DNA of 64,000 bases, taken from assembly GCF_018614035.1 (NCBI RefSeq), contig NZ_JAGGPA010000027.1:62001-126000 (forward strand), in the 5' to 3' direction. This DNA comes from Streptomyces sp. ISL-96 (GTDB lineage: Bacteria; Actinomycetota; Actinomycetes; Streptomycetales; Streptomycetaceae). The notes below the pieces were generated by a model. It searched no databases. It saw only the letters and a program-made list of their open reading frames with translations, and had not been told where the DNA came from. The position numbers were made by a program, and so were the translations under genes. This document shows, piece by piece, positions 43,199 to 52,579 of the stretch. Positions within the stretch are counted from its first letter, which is position 1. Each line of letters begins with the position of its first letter.

Positions 43199-43903
43199 TC
43201 AGCGGGCAGCGCCCTGTGTGAGTGCTGCTGCAAGGTCACGCAGGTCCTCAGCCGTGTACGTGGGAGACAGCATGGCCTCGGGATAGGCCGATGCGCCGCG
43301 CCGCAACCATGCGCCGCCCAGTCCCGCGCGCTGCGCGCCGTCGATGTCCCACGGGTGGACGGCGACGAGTACGGCCTGATCCGGCCGCACCCCGGTGTGC
43401 TCCACGGCGTACTGGTAGGCGGCGCGTGCGGGCTTCCAGCACTGCGGCCCGCTCACGTCCAGCTGCGCTTCGAAGCAGTGCAGTAGTCCGGCTCGGGAGA
43501 GGAGCCGCTCGGTGAGGGCGGCGCGGCCGTTGGTCATGGTCACCAGGCGGAATCCCGCCTCGTGAAGAGTCCGCACGCCGTCCGGGACATCGGGGTGCAC
43601 CTCAAGCTCGGTGAACCCGGCCAGCACATGACGTGCCGCTTGCTCGACGTCTCCCGACCATCCCGGGACTCTGGGCAACAGCGCCCGGATTCCATCCTGG
43701 GCAACGGCCGAGAAGTCCGCATAGGCTCCGGCAGCGGTGAGTGCGAAGCCGTCGCGCAGCACGCCGGCGAACCATGGGCGGAGAAGGTGTGGGGGAGCGC
43801 CGATCTCTTCGAAGCGTGTCCGTAGCGGACTCATGTCGCTGAGTGTCTCGTTGACGTCGAAAACGAGCACCTGAGCGTTCCGGCTCGGCACTGTCTCCTC
43901 CAT
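43199..43903 (-). CDS. HAD-family haloacid dehalogenase-like hydrolase (type II)
   Basis: A 234-aa HAD protein. Motif I with the nucleophile Asp is VLVFDVNETLSDM; motif II (Thr/Ser) lies in LVTMTNGRAALTE; motif III (Lys) in SGPQCWKPARAAYQ and the acidic motif IV in VAVHPWDIDGAQRAG. The DVNETL start is typical of L-2-haloacid dehalogenases. ATG 43903. It stands alone. Confidence 0.88.
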   Translation of the reverse strand: MEETVPSRNAQVLVFDVNETLSDMSPLRTRFEEIGAPPHLLRPWFAGVLRDGFALTAAGAYADFSAVAQDGIRALLPRVPGWSGDVEQAARHVLAGFTELEVHPDVPDGVRTLHEAGFRLVTMTNGRAALTERLLSRAGLLHCFEAQLDVSGPQCWKPARAAYQYAVEHTGVRPDQAVLVAVHPWDIDGAQRAGLGGAWLRRGASAYPEAMLSPTYTAEDLRDLAAALTQGAAR

Positions 43904-44392
43904 GGGGCAACCGACGAAACGCGCTGATCAGCGACGATGACGCCACCACAGCTACCGGTTGAGGCGTGGCGACCTCGTTCCCCGGCAGATGCGAGGACAC
44001 CACTCCTCGGCCCGTACAGCGCGCGTCCCCCACACGCGGCGGGCTCAGGGATCAGAGCAGCGCCTTCATGCGCAACCGCACGGCCGTCCAGCCGGTGCCC
44101 TTCAGAAGCAGGCCCGTGAAGCGGACTACGACCAGTTCGGCACAGGCGGTAGCACTCTCCAGAGACGTGAGGGTTGCAGCAAGGACGTACGGCTATCCGC
44201 CGCCTGTCCACGGCCCTGACCAGCAGATTCTGATGTTGAGATGTTTTACCAACTTTGCTCTCTCGTTAGAGTATATTTACCCGACGGCTGACTGGCCCGC
44301 GTTCGCGTGCCCCGTCCGGCTCGGGGGGGCCATCCCGCGATCCTTCGCGCCCTGCGGCGAACCATTTGGCTAGACGGAATGGATACACGTTC
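43904..44392. other. Intergenic region with an AT-rich patch
   Basis: About 490 bases. Most is ordinary GC-rich sequence with no supported gene. 44220-44285 is AT-rich for this genome (GTTTTACC, TATATTTAC) and contains CTCTCGTTAGAG (44260-44271), part of the operator sequence at 49394-49420. This is the likely promoter of the glycosyltransferase gene. Confidence 0.4.
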
Positions 44393-46435
44393 ATGCCTAC
44401 ACCCGATATCTCGGTGATTATCGGTGCATACAATGCGATGCCGTACCTGACTGAGACCCTGACTTCAGTGGTCGGGCAGAGCATCGGCCGCGACCGGCTG
44501 GAGGTCATCGCGGTCAATGACGGCTCGACGGACGGCACAGGCAAGGAACTTGAGCGGTTCGCCGAGCTCTACCCGGGTTTGTTCCAGGTGTTCCACCAAG
44601 AGAACTCCGGGGGCCCATCCGCTCCACGCAACGCGGGTCTGGATCAGGCGCGTGGACGGTATGTCTTCTTCCTGGACGCTGACGACTATCTCGGCGAGGA
44701 AGCACTGGAGCGCATGTTCCAGATGGCCGAGGCCAACGGCACCGATGTGGTGCTCGGCAAGATGGTCGGGGTCAACGGACGTGGCGCGCCGGCGTCGATG
44801 TTCGCCCGTAATCAGCCGCGTACCGACGTCTTCAATTCGCGGGTGTACTGGGCTCTCAACCCGCTCAAGTTGATTCGCCGGGAGCTCGTGGAGCGGCACC
44901 AGCTGCGTTTCCCCGTCGGCTACAAGGTCTGCGAGGACCAGCTCTTCACGGCCCTCGCCTATCTGCGCGCCGACGGCATCTCGGTCGTGGCCGACTACGA
45001 GTGCCTGTTCATCGTCAAGCGCGACGACGGTCAGAACATCACTGTGACCACGCGGGGTGCGGAGCAGCGCATCCGGACGCTTGGGATGATGGTCGATCTG
45101 GTCGAGGAGAACGTGCCTGCGGGCCCTGACCGTGACACGTTGATGAACCGGCATCTGACCATCGACTTGTACCACGCCCTGATCCATCTGGCCGGGGAGA
45201 GCGACCGGCAGGTTCAGGAGTCAGGATTCCACGAGCTGCGTGAGCTGCTGACGCGCTCCTACCCCGGCTCTCTCCGGGAGCGGGTCAACGCGATTACGCG
45301 GTTGCGGTGCGAGCTGATCCTGCGGGGCCATCTTGATGAGCTGGTCGCCATGGAGCGGCTCGGGCTCGGTATCCGTTCCGCAGGCAAGCACCCCGACATC
45401 CTCGTGGAGAGCGGGCGCGCGTATGCCCGGCTGCCACATTTCCGGGATGGCGTGCTGGACATTCCCGACCATGTGTATGACGTTACGCGGGACCTTTCGG
45501 TCCGTCATCGGCTCGATTCAGTGACCCTGGAGGACAGCCGGCTGACCCTGACCGGTCACGCCTTTCTGCAGCACGTCCTCGCCGTGCCCTACAGCACGGA
45601 ACTCGTGCTGCGTGAGCGGAACTCGGGGGTCGAATACCGAGTCCCAGCTGAGGCTGTGGCCACTCCCGCTCCTGACGACATTGCCGGGAGTGGGCAGCAG
45701 GCTGCGCCTCCTGGTGGCTTCACTGTGACCGTCGATCTTGCTTCAGTTGCCGACGGTGGGCGCCTGCGGAAGGGGCTCTGGGACGTCCTCCTCGCTCTCG
45801 ATGCCGCAGGGGTCTGCAAAGAGTTCCGCATCGGTCATCAACGGCTGCCCGCAGTCAGCACCAAGCCAGAAGTTCATGTCGTCGCAGGTGCTGACGGCAT
45901 CTTCGCAGCGGCCCTGTACTACACCCAGCCGTACGGCAACTTGACCGTCGATGTCGGTGAAAACAAGCACCGCGTGCCCCGCCGGCTCCTCAAGACCGAA
46001 GTCACGTGGATGCCGGCAGACGAACTGCACGTCCGGGGAGACTGGACGCTCGCAGCGTTCCCTGCTTCCGCGCTCGGCGTACGACTGGAGAACCAGGACG
46101 GCGAAAGCGTCGAATTCCTGGGATCCGGTGTTCCGACCGCCACAGGTTTCGCCGTCTCCATTCCCGTGGCTGGGCTCGCACACGGCACGTGGCGGATGGC
46201 CGTCCGGCTTGCGGTCAGCGGACGAGACACCAGAGCCTGGTCGATCGAGGTCCCGGCCACGACGCCCCTGCCGCCAGTGCACCGAGACCTGATGAGATAC
46301 GTGAAGCCGGAGGCGCACGATGGGCAGCTCGCCCTGCGGGTAGACCGGCTTCGGCTGCGCGGCGCGTTGCGCCGCCGTCTGGCGGCGGTGGCCCGGCGAT
46401 CAGCGAAACGCCTTTCCGGGGATCACAACCGGTAG
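44393..46435 (+). CDS. GT2 glycosyltransferase of the TarS (wall teichoic acid) type
   Basis: A 680-aa protein. The first ~330 residues are a GT-A domain with the nucleotide and metal sites in ISVIIGAYNAMPYLTETLTS, VIAVNDGSTDGTGK and YVFFLDADDYLGEE. The segments NSGGPSAPRNAGLDQARG, VNGRGAPASMF, NSRVYWALNPLKLIRREL and CEDQLFTALAYL match S. aureus TarS, the beta-GlcNAc transferase of ribitol teichoic acid, block by block. The second half has the TarS-like linker and C-terminal carbohydrate-binding-like domains. ATG 44393. It is a cell-wall decoration enzyme and stands between stress genes; no neighbour of teichoic acid synthesis is present. Confidence 0.85.
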   Translation: MPTPDISVIIGAYNAMPYLTETLTSVVGQSIGRDRLEVIAVNDGSTDGTGKELERFAELYPGLFQVFHQENSGGPSAPRNAGLDQARGRYVFFLDADDYLGEEALERMFQMAEANGTDVVLGKMVGVNGRGAPASMFARNQPRTDVFNSRVYWALNPLKLIRRELVERHQLRFPVGYKVCEDQLFTALAYLRADGISVVADYECLFIVKRDDGQNITVTTRGAEQRIRTLGMMVDLVEENVPAGPDRDTLMNRHLTIDLYHALIHLAGESDRQVQESGFHELRELLTRSYPGSLRERVNAITRLRCELILRGHLDELVAMERLGLGIRSAGKHPDILVESGRAYARLPHFRDGVLDIPDHVYDVTRDLSVRHRLDSVTLEDSRLTLTGHAFLQHVLAVPYSTELVLRERNSGVEYRVPAEAVATPAPDDIAGSGQQAAPPGGFTVTVDLASVADGGRLRKGLWDVLLALDAAGVCKEFRIGHQRLPAVSTKPEVHVVAGADGIFAAALYYTQPYGNLTVDVGENKHRVPRRLLKTEVTWMPADELHVRGDWTLAAFPASALGVRLENQDGESVEFLGSGVPTATGFAVSIPVAGLAHGTWRMAVRLAVSGRDTRAWSIEVPATTPLPPVHRDLMRYVKPEAHDGQLALRVDRLRLRGALRRRLAAVARRSAKRLSGDHNR

Positions 46436-46639
46436 GACGCCGAGCGTGATTCATGAGCGGTCGATGAGCGTGAGTGGTGAGTGTGGCAAGACTTGTGGGG
46501 CAGGCAGCTTTCCGGAGACCTGGAAGGGAGCCGGTCCCGTCCACCCAGGTGAGCCACCTGACCACTGGCGGTTCGCAGTACGTACCCGACCGGGGGCAAG
46601 TGATCAGGGCGCGAGTCGTCGCCGGCTCGCGCATAGAGA

Positions 46640-46681
46640 ACCGCCCTTGTCCGCCATCCGTGGACCGCGGACAAGGGCGGT
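46640..46681. terminator. Bidirectional terminator between glycosyltransferase and sulP genes
   Basis: ACCGCCCTTGTCCGC (46640-46654) pairs with GCGGACAAGGGCGGT (46667-46681): a 15-bp perfect stem with a 12-base loop between convergent genes. Confidence 0.75.
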
Positions 46682-46687
46682 CGGTGC

Positions 46688-48190
46688 TCAGTGCCCGGCG
46701 GTGAGCCGGCCGGCGAGTTTGTCGTGCATCTCGGCGCTGGGCTCGTTCAGGCCGACGATGGTGACCTTCTTGCCGCGCTGGGCGTACTTGGTCTCTATGG
46801 CGTCCAGGGCGGCGACCGATGAGGCGTCCCAGATGTGGGCGTCGGTGAGGTCGATGACGACGTCGTCCGGGTCGTCCTTGTAGTTGAACTGGTAGACCAG
46901 GTCGTTGGAGGAGGCGAAGAAGAGCTCGCCGGTGACCGCGTAGACAACCTGCTTGCCGTCCGGGTCGACCACACCGGAGACCTCGGCCAGGTGCGCGACG
47001 CGCTTGGCGAAGATGACCATGGCAGTGATCGAGCCGAGAACGACGCCGATGGCGAGGTTGTGGGTGGCGACCACAGCGGCGACGGTGACCACCATGACGG
47101 TGGTCTCGCCGACGGGCATGCGCTTGAGCGTCTTGGGCTGGATGGAGTGCCAGTCGAAGGTCGCCATGGAAACCAGGATCATCACCGCGACCAGCGCCGC
47201 CATCGGGATGGTCGAGACGACCGGCCCGAACACGACGACCAGAACCATCAGGAAGACACCGGCGAGGAAAGTGGAGAGCCGGGTGCGGGCGCCGGACGTC
47301 TTCACGTTGATCATAGTCTGGCCGATCATGGCGCAGCCGCCCATGCCGCCGAAGAAGCCGGTGACGATGTTGGCGATGCCCTGACCGATGGACTCGCGGG
47401 TCTTGTTGGAGTGCGTGTCGGTGATGTCGTCGACGAGCTTGGCGGTCATCAGCGACTCCATGAGCCCGACCAGCGCGAAAGCGAGAGCGTACGGGGCGAT
47501 GGTGGTCAGCGTGTCCATCGTGAACGGCACGTCCGGCAGGCCCGGCACCGGCAGGGACGAGGGCAGATCGCCCTTGTCACCGACGTTCGGCACCGCGATG
47601 CCGGCGGCAACAGTGATCACGGTCAGGATGACGATGGAGACCAGGGGGGCCGGGATGACGGTGGTGACCTTGGGAAAGAAGATCATGAGTGCGAGGCCGC
47701 CGGCGATCAGCGGGTAGACGGCCCACGGCACGTCCCGCATCTCGGGCACCTGGGCCATGAAGATCAGGATGGCGAGGGCGTTGACGAAGCCCACCATGAC
47801 GCTGCGCGGTACGAAGCGCATCAGCTTGGCGACACCCAGGGCCCCGAGAACGATCTGGATGATGCCGCCGAGGATGACCGCGGCGATCAGGTACCCGAGC
47901 CCGTACTCGTGGTTGAGCGGGGCGATGACCAAGGCAATCGCGCCGGTCGCGGCGGAGATCATGGCCTTGCGACCACCCACGATCGAGATCACCACGGCCA
48001 TGGTGAAGGACGCGAACAGACCGACGGCCGGATCGACACCGGCGATGATCGAGAAGGAGATCGCCTCGGGGATCAAAGCCAGGGCGACCACGAGACCGGC
48101 CAGCACCTCGGTGCGGAAGACCTTCGGAGAGGCGAGCCAGTCGGGCTTTGACATGCGCAGCTTGGGAACTACGGACAGCGGTGAAGACAT
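46688..48190 (-). CDS. SulP family anion transporter with STAS domain
   Basis: A 500-aa transporter. SulP membrane domain with ~12-14 helices: start VFRTEVLAGLVVALALIPEA, signature ISFSIIAGVDPAVGLFASF, then VGGRKAMISAATGAIALV. A short STAS domain ends the protein (YQFNYKDDPDDVVIDLTDAH, then IWDASSVAALDAIETK). It may move sulfate or bicarbonate; the substrate cannot be told. ATG 48190. A MerR regulator is divergent, so regulated expression is likely. Confidence 0.92.
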   Translation of the reverse strand: MSSPLSVVPKLRMSKPDWLASPKVFRTEVLAGLVVALALIPEAISFSIIAGVDPAVGLFASFTMAVVISIVGGRKAMISAATGAIALVIAPLNHEYGLGYLIAAVILGGIIQIVLGALGVAKLMRFVPRSVMVGFVNALAILIFMAQVPEMRDVPWAVYPLIAGGLALMIFFPKVTTVIPAPLVSIVILTVITVAAGIAVPNVGDKGDLPSSLPVPGLPDVPFTMDTLTTIAPYALAFALVGLMESLMTAKLVDDITDTHSNKTRESIGQGIANIVTGFFGGMGGCAMIGQTMINVKTSGARTRLSTFLAGVFLMVLVVVFGPVVSTIPMAALVAVMILVSMATFDWHSIQPKTLKRMPVGETTVMVVTVAAVVATHNLAIGVVLGSITAMVIFAKRVAHLAEVSGVVDPDGKQVVYAVTGELFFASSNDLVYQFNYKDDPDDVVIDLTDAHIWDASSVAALDAIETKYAQRGKKVTIVGLNEPSAEMHDKLAGRLTAGH

Positions 48191-48590
48191 GCAACCGTTC
48201 CTGTTCGGGCGCACACACCCATCCGCTGGATGCCCACGCGTCGTACTCGACTCCACACCAAGGGGCGGAATCCCCGGCGGCCCGGCCTCGATGGGGGCCC
48301 TGCCGGATGGAAGAGCAGCCGCTGTGGCTGCCGGTCGGGCATCATTGCCCGGAAGTCTGCGGGTGGAGACGGGCCCGATGAGGGCCCCCTCTGGCGGGGC
48401 TGCCCCTGCCGCACCTGCACAGCGCGGGCGCCCTCACCAAAGACTCTACTCTGACGTGAGGGCAGAGTGCGAGTTGTGGCTTGTGAAATGCAGGTAAACA
48501 GGCCCTCGGACCGTGTGATTCCAGACACGTATGCTGGCGCACTTCAAGTGTTCGTAGTCCGGCGGAACGCAGAAGGTGAAGGCACGGAGA
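48191..48590. other. Divergent promoter region between sulP and merR
   Basis: 400 bases between the two starts. The last 120 bases are less GC-rich and contain imperfect MerR-like dyads (around 48515-48560), but none has the clear -35/dyad/-10 geometry of the copper boxes. The region 48210-48440 has no supported gene. Confidence 0.4.
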
Positions 48591-48992
48591 ATGACTGAGC
48601 GGCAGATGCAGATCGGCGAGGTGGCCGAGCGGACGGGCTTGTCGCTGCGCACGATCCGGCACTACGAGGAAGTCGGCCTCGTCATCCCCTCCGCGCGCAG
48701 CAAGGGCGGCTTCCGCCTCTACACCGAGGCCGACGTCGATCGCCTGATGGTGATCCGCAGGATGAAGCCGCTGGACTTCTCCCTGGAGGAGATGCGCGAC
48801 CTGCTGGAGATCACCGACCGCATCGCCGCGGTCGACGACCCTCCGACGGGCGAAGAGCGCGACCGGCTGCGCGAGCGCCTGGACACCTACCGCAAGGTCA
48901 CTGACGCCCGCTGCGAGACGCTGCGCGCACAGCTGATGGCAGCCGAGGACTTCGCCAGCACGCTCCGCCGGAGGCTGGGGGCACGGAGGTGA
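48591..48992 (+). CDS. MerR family transcriptional regulator (divergent from sulP)
   Basis: A 133-aa MerR protein: MQIGEVAERTGLSLRTIRHY is the helix-turn-helix, SARSKGGFRLYTEADVDRL the wing, and a long dimer helix (ERDRLRERLDTYRKV) follows. There is one Cys (ARCETL) late in the protein and no metal-binding loop, so it probably senses something other than a metal. ATG 48591, with a GGAG before it. Confidence 0.88.
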   Translation: MTERQMQIGEVAERTGLSLRTIRHYEEVGLVIPSARSKGGFRLYTEADVDRLMVIRRMKPLDFSLEEMRDLLEITDRIAAVDDPPTGEERDRLRERLDTYRKVTDARCETLRAQLMAAEDFASTLRRRLGARR

Positions 48993-49082
48993 CGACGTGC
49001 ACGACAGGCGAGTGCTCGCTCCCGGGCGACGCTCTGCGCTGCGCCCGGACAGCCCCCTGCCTCACCAAGGCGTAGGGCTGCT

Positions 49083-49307
49083 TCAGTAACACCACCAGGT
49101 GCCCTCGCTCGGCTGCTGAATCCAGCTGTACGTGCCGCAGTCGGCGGGGCCGCGCCGGAAGGCCGCCGTCAGCGCAGCCGCCCGGCACGTGCGCACCCGC
49201 TCGGGTTTGCCGCGCTGGTCGGCGCACTCCAGCATGATCTCGCTCGCCGATGTCGGCGAGCCGGAACCGCACAGCCTTGATCGGGGCAACCCCAGCTGGC
49301 AGCTCAT
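49083..49307 (-). CDS. Hypothetical small Cys-rich protein
   Basis: A 74-aa frame with five Cys: MSCQLGLPRSRLCGSGSP, MLECADQRGKPERVRTCRAA and a C-terminal GTYSWIQQPSEGTWWCY. The aromatic/Cys end looks like a folded extracellular module, but no signal peptide is seen. The upstream sequence is open for a few more codons without a start, so the true N-terminus may be missing. It lies near the palindrome at 49394. Confidence 0.35.
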   Translation of the reverse strand: MSCQLGLPRSRLCGSGSPTSASEIMLECADQRGKPERVRTCRAAALTAAFRRGPADCGTYSWIQQPSEGTWWCY

Positions 49308-49393
49308 CCGCCATTCCCGGGCAGGGGCGGGACAGTCGACCCGTCAGTGCCCGGGAACGGCTTGGAAGCAGGCCGACCGAGTCGACGAGCAAC

Positions 49394-49420
49394 ACTACTC
49401 TAACGGAACGTTAGAGTAGT
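49394..49420. promoter_or_regulatory. 27-bp perfect palindrome, orphan TetR-type operator
   Basis: ACTACTCTAACG (49394-49405), GAA, CGTTAGAGTAGT (49409-49420). The shape and AT-rich core are those of TetR-family operators. No TetR gene lies within this window, and neither neighbouring gene starts close by; the small gene at 49083-49307 reads away from it. Confidence 0.75.
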
Positions 49421-49695
49421 GGGCCAAGTCGCCCGCGATCCGCACGCACAACCGCCCTTGTTCCGCTTGCCTTTACTGACCAGCCAGCCTGCAGCGAGCC
49501 GCATACCGTCGCCCTACGTGAGGGTGGGCGGGCGGCGATCGTCTGCCGCACAGTGGGCCCAAGTGGAGTGCGCAGCCCGGGCGCCGCTGCGCGCTCCACT
49601 TGTGCCGGGCAGGAGGCGTGGCCGCCTGTACCGGGTCCTCGGGCGGTTTCGGCGCCGAGGCGGGCTGCTTGGGAGCCCGGCGGGCTCATCCGGCG

Positions 49696-50815
49696 CTACG
49701 GGAGCGCCCCGGGGAGCCGGCTGGAGGACGAAGGGCGGGTCCGCCCGGACACGTCCTGCCGGAAGGCCCAAACCATCTCCGGTTCGGTCACGCTCCGGAG
49801 GATCCGGCGCACCGGCGGGGTGCACATCAGGGTGACGGCGACCGCGGCCATCAGCGAGACGGCAACCTTGCCGAGGGGGTGGCTCAGCCATGTGTACGTG
49901 TCGAAGATCCCTACGTACTTGGCTCCCTTGATCACGAATCCGTGGAGCAGATAGCCGCAGATCGTTCCCGCGCCGAGGGCCGTGAACCACATGTGCCGAC
50001 GAGGCACCCAGGACAAGAAAGCGGCCGGTCAGCAGCAGGGAACAGCCGAAGAGCGCGAAGGTCATGACCGGGCTGAGCCACCACGGGCCGTCGAGCTCCT
50101 GGGCGCTGTTGGTACGGAAGAACCAGCTGGTCTTCATCCGGGTCGCGACCCAGTACGCGAACAGCAAGGCACCGACGAAGAGCGGCACAGCCAGCAACCG
50201 GACCTCACGCCGCCGCACGATCTGAACGTGCTCGGGCTTGAGGCACAGCCCCAGCACAAAGAACGGCAGGAACTGCAACACCCGCTGAAGGTTGAGGTCG
50301 GCGCCCACGCCAGGGGTGACCGACCCGAGCGCGGCGAGGCCGAGCACTACCGGCATCGGGTGGCGCAGAAGGCGCCACAGCGAAGTCGTCAGCCGCCAGA
50401 TGAACAGCGCGGCCAGGAACCAGGTGAGAAAGAACGGGTCCAGCAGGCTGATCGCGTGATCGGGTGCGTCATCGACGTACCGCTTGAACAGCGAGTACGC
50501 CACCTCGAAGACGACGTATGGCACGGCGATGCCGGTCACCAGACGTTTGATCTGGTGGGGACGGGCGGCGAAACTGCGCGAGAGATAGCCGGAGATGACG
50601 ATGGAGGCCGGCATGTGGAACGTGTAGATGAAGATGTAGAGGCCCTTGGTGGCGCGGCTGCCCTCCAGCGCCTCCCAGGAGTGCGCCACGGCCACCAGCA
50701 CGATCAGCAGGTACTTCGCGTTGTCGAAGAACGCATCCCGCTTACCGGCCGCAGCTGGCTGCCCTCTTTGCGGCTGCGGCGGCTGCTGTACAGCCACGGC
50801 GGCCGAGGACGGCAC
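49696..50815 (-). pseudogene. Acyltransferase 3-like membrane protein, frameshifted
   Basis: Frame 1 runs from ATG 50815 (DAFFDNAKYLLIVLVAVAHS, RVLQFLPFFVLGLCLKPEHV) with about seven helices to LTGRFLVLG, then turns into Arg-rich nonsense. Frame 2 resumes at the same place (RFLSWVPRRHMWFTALGAG, then YLLHGFVIKGAKYVGIFDTY) and ends sensibly at 49696. The overlap at about 50010-50016 (CTTTCTTGTCC) is one base too long or short. So a single indel breaks an acyltransferase/fucose-acetylase-like protein of ~370 aa. A sequencing error would also explain it. Confidence 0.75.
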
Positions 50816-51327
50816 GTCCGCTGGGGCTCGTTGCGCCGGAGCGCCGACTCCGCCACCGCCGGCCCGCCGACCGCAGCCTTGCCGAGTTTGAGACCGAATC
50901 CGTCGGACTGAGGCACATCGTTCAAGAAATCTCTACTTTCGCGTAACAGTAGGGATGCTTCAGCAGATTTCGCTTCGCAAGCCGTTTAGATGCGATGGTC
51001 GCGGAGGGCCCAGAGAGCAGGAACAGTCGCTTGAGGAAGCGCCTCACCGATGCTCGACAAGGGAGGGAAGGCGCCTCACGACAGGGATCCTACCAGGCGC
51101 TTTACTTGCGCTTTACGTAACTCAAGAGCGCGGAGCCGCAGCACCGCAACGCCCGAGCGGCGACTGATCCCGGGAGCATCGAGACGACCGACCGAGCCAC
51201 CTGGCCGCCGAACCACACCTCGCAACCCTGCCATAAGGTGAAGTTGTGCGGCTACCGACGGACAGGCTGCCACGCCTCGTTCGGGCGGCTCCACCCGGGT
51301 CCAGAAAGAGGCGTCCCAGGTCGGCGC
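50816..51327. other. No gene supported
   Basis: About 510 bases between the broken acyltransferase and the broken leftward gene. No gene with good coding character and no RNA gene recognised; a short Arg-rich rightward frame at 51050-51241 looks spurious. Confidence 0.35.
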
Positions 51328-51674
51328 TTACTCGTGTGCGGCGAGGAGAGGGGCGAGAAGGGCGTCAGGGAATTCACGTTCGAAGGAGTTGGCCAGCCAG
51401 CGGTCCGGGAAGAGGGCGAGCTGGGCCTTGTCGAGGACCCTGGTCAGAGCCTCGCCCTGGAGAGCCGGGAGCGGTTGAGCGCCTCCGCACCAGCCGCGTC
51501 GGTGCCCCGCGCCAGGTGGTACGGCAGCATCTCCAGCCGTACGGGGGCGGTGAACTCGCCATCCATGCACGCGGAGACGACATCGAACTGCATCGGCCCC
51601 ACGACGGCCGACACCGGCACCTGGTCACCGCGCACCTCGGACACCAAGACCTGCACAACACCCGCTTCGCCCAA
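51328..51674 (-). pseudogene. Unrecognised gene, frameshifted
   Basis: Two frames on the minus strand join into one protein-like sequence. The first (ATG 51674) reads GDQVPVSAVVGPMQFDVVSA, TAPVRLEMLPYHLARG and AAGAEALNRS, then breaks. The second takes over near 51470 and continues PALQGEALTRVLDKAQLALF to FEREFPDALLAPLLAAHE, stopping at 51328. A one-base change would restore a ~105-aa protein. Family not recognised. It abuts the transposase remnant. Confidence 0.5.
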
Positions 51675-51707
51675 CTGGGCGATGCCACGCCTGAATTGCT
51701 TAGCGCA

Positions 51708-52146
51708 GCCTCACCCTGGCCCCCGAAGCCGGTGCCAAGCACTGGCAGGCCCTGGAGTACGGCGACGAGGAATGGCAGAAGGTCTACTTCCGCCTCCGCA
51801 ACAGCGTCGAGGGCTCAACGGCTACGCAAAGAACCCCCTGGCGGAAGCCATCGAGGCCGCAGGCTCCCGTCGTATCCGCGGCATCGCCGCCCAGACCGTC
51901 CTGCTCGTCTTCCAGCTCGCCCACGCCAACCGCCGGAAGATCAAAAACTGGGTGGAGACGCTCGCCCTCAACGGTGAGCGCCCCCGCAGGCGCACACACC
52001 ACAGACGTAAAAGCCCGGACCTTCTCCAACCGCCGGAAGATCAACAAAACAGCAGGGCCCTCCCGGTGACTATGCCACGGGGAGGGCCCCGCCGCGTGTT
52101 TCGTCACCTGCCGAGACCCGTTTCGCCGGTTTCTCCCATGAGGTGA
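51708..52146 (+). pseudogene. Transposase remnant (C-terminal part, frameshifted)
   Basis: The frame from ~51708 reads TLAPEAGAKHWQALEYGDEE then WQKVYFRLRNSVEG and is then lost. One base later it continues NGYAKNPLAEAIEAAGSRRI and IRGIAAQTVLLVFQLAHANR to a charged end. Loss of one T in a GGC-TTC-AAC context explains the shift. This is the C-terminal half of a streptomycete transposase of a type I have seen on plasmids but cannot name. The N-terminal half is missing. GGGCCCTCCC (52055-52064) and GGGAGGGCCC (52080-52089) form a hairpin after it. Confidence 0.65.
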
Positions 52147-52255
52147 GGGTATGCGGTTGCCCCGTCGTACAGCGCGGTGCCCGATGTCGACGGCCTTCCG
52201 GATGACCGTGCATGCAAGGTGCCCGAGTCACCGGGTTCCCTGCCCCAGGGCCTTC

Positions 52256-52579
52256 TCAGGCGCCCGCCGGGGGTGGCGCGTTGTCTTCCCCGTCGTCGTT
52301 CCCGGCCGCCGGGTCGCTCATGAGCGATTCACCGAATGCTCGCAGCCGCTCCACGGCCCCGGCGTCCGGTTCTACCCGGCGGGCCAGCGTGTTGTGGATC
52401 TCCCGGTAGACCGACACCTCAAGGCCGCACCGACGGCAGTCCTTCAGATGCGCCGCGACCCGGCGTGCGGTGACCTCGTCCGTCTCGCCGTCGAGGTAGG
52501 ACTGCAGCAGGCGGGCGACCTGCATGCAGTTCATCCTGCGCTCGGCCGCTGAACGTCGCCACCATGGGCGCCTTTTCAC
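52256..52579 (-). CDS. Zinc-binding anti-sigma factor (RsrA-like)
   Basis: A 107-aa protein. Its GTG overlaps the sigma-factor stop (ATGTGA), so the two are co-translated. It carries the ZAS motif VAAHLKDCRRCGLEVSVYRE (His-x3-Cys-x2-Cys), preceded by the helical MQVARLLQSYLDGETDEVTA. Such proteins bind the sigma factor until oxidised or metal-exchanged. In RsrA, thiol oxidation or Zn displacement releases SigR. The C-tail is short and acidic; there is no membrane segment, so it is a soluble anti-sigma factor. Confidence 0.88.
   Translation of the reverse strand: MKRRPWWRRSAAERRMNCMQVARLLQSYLDGETDEVTARRVAAHLKDCRRCGLEVSVYREIHNTLARRVEPDAGAVERLRAFGESLMSDPAAGNDDGEDNAPPPAGA

Noticed and set aside
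52230..52250. GGGTTCCC at 52236 as an ECF site.
   Set aside because: The required -35 box is missing; also it lies within the anti-sigma 3' region.
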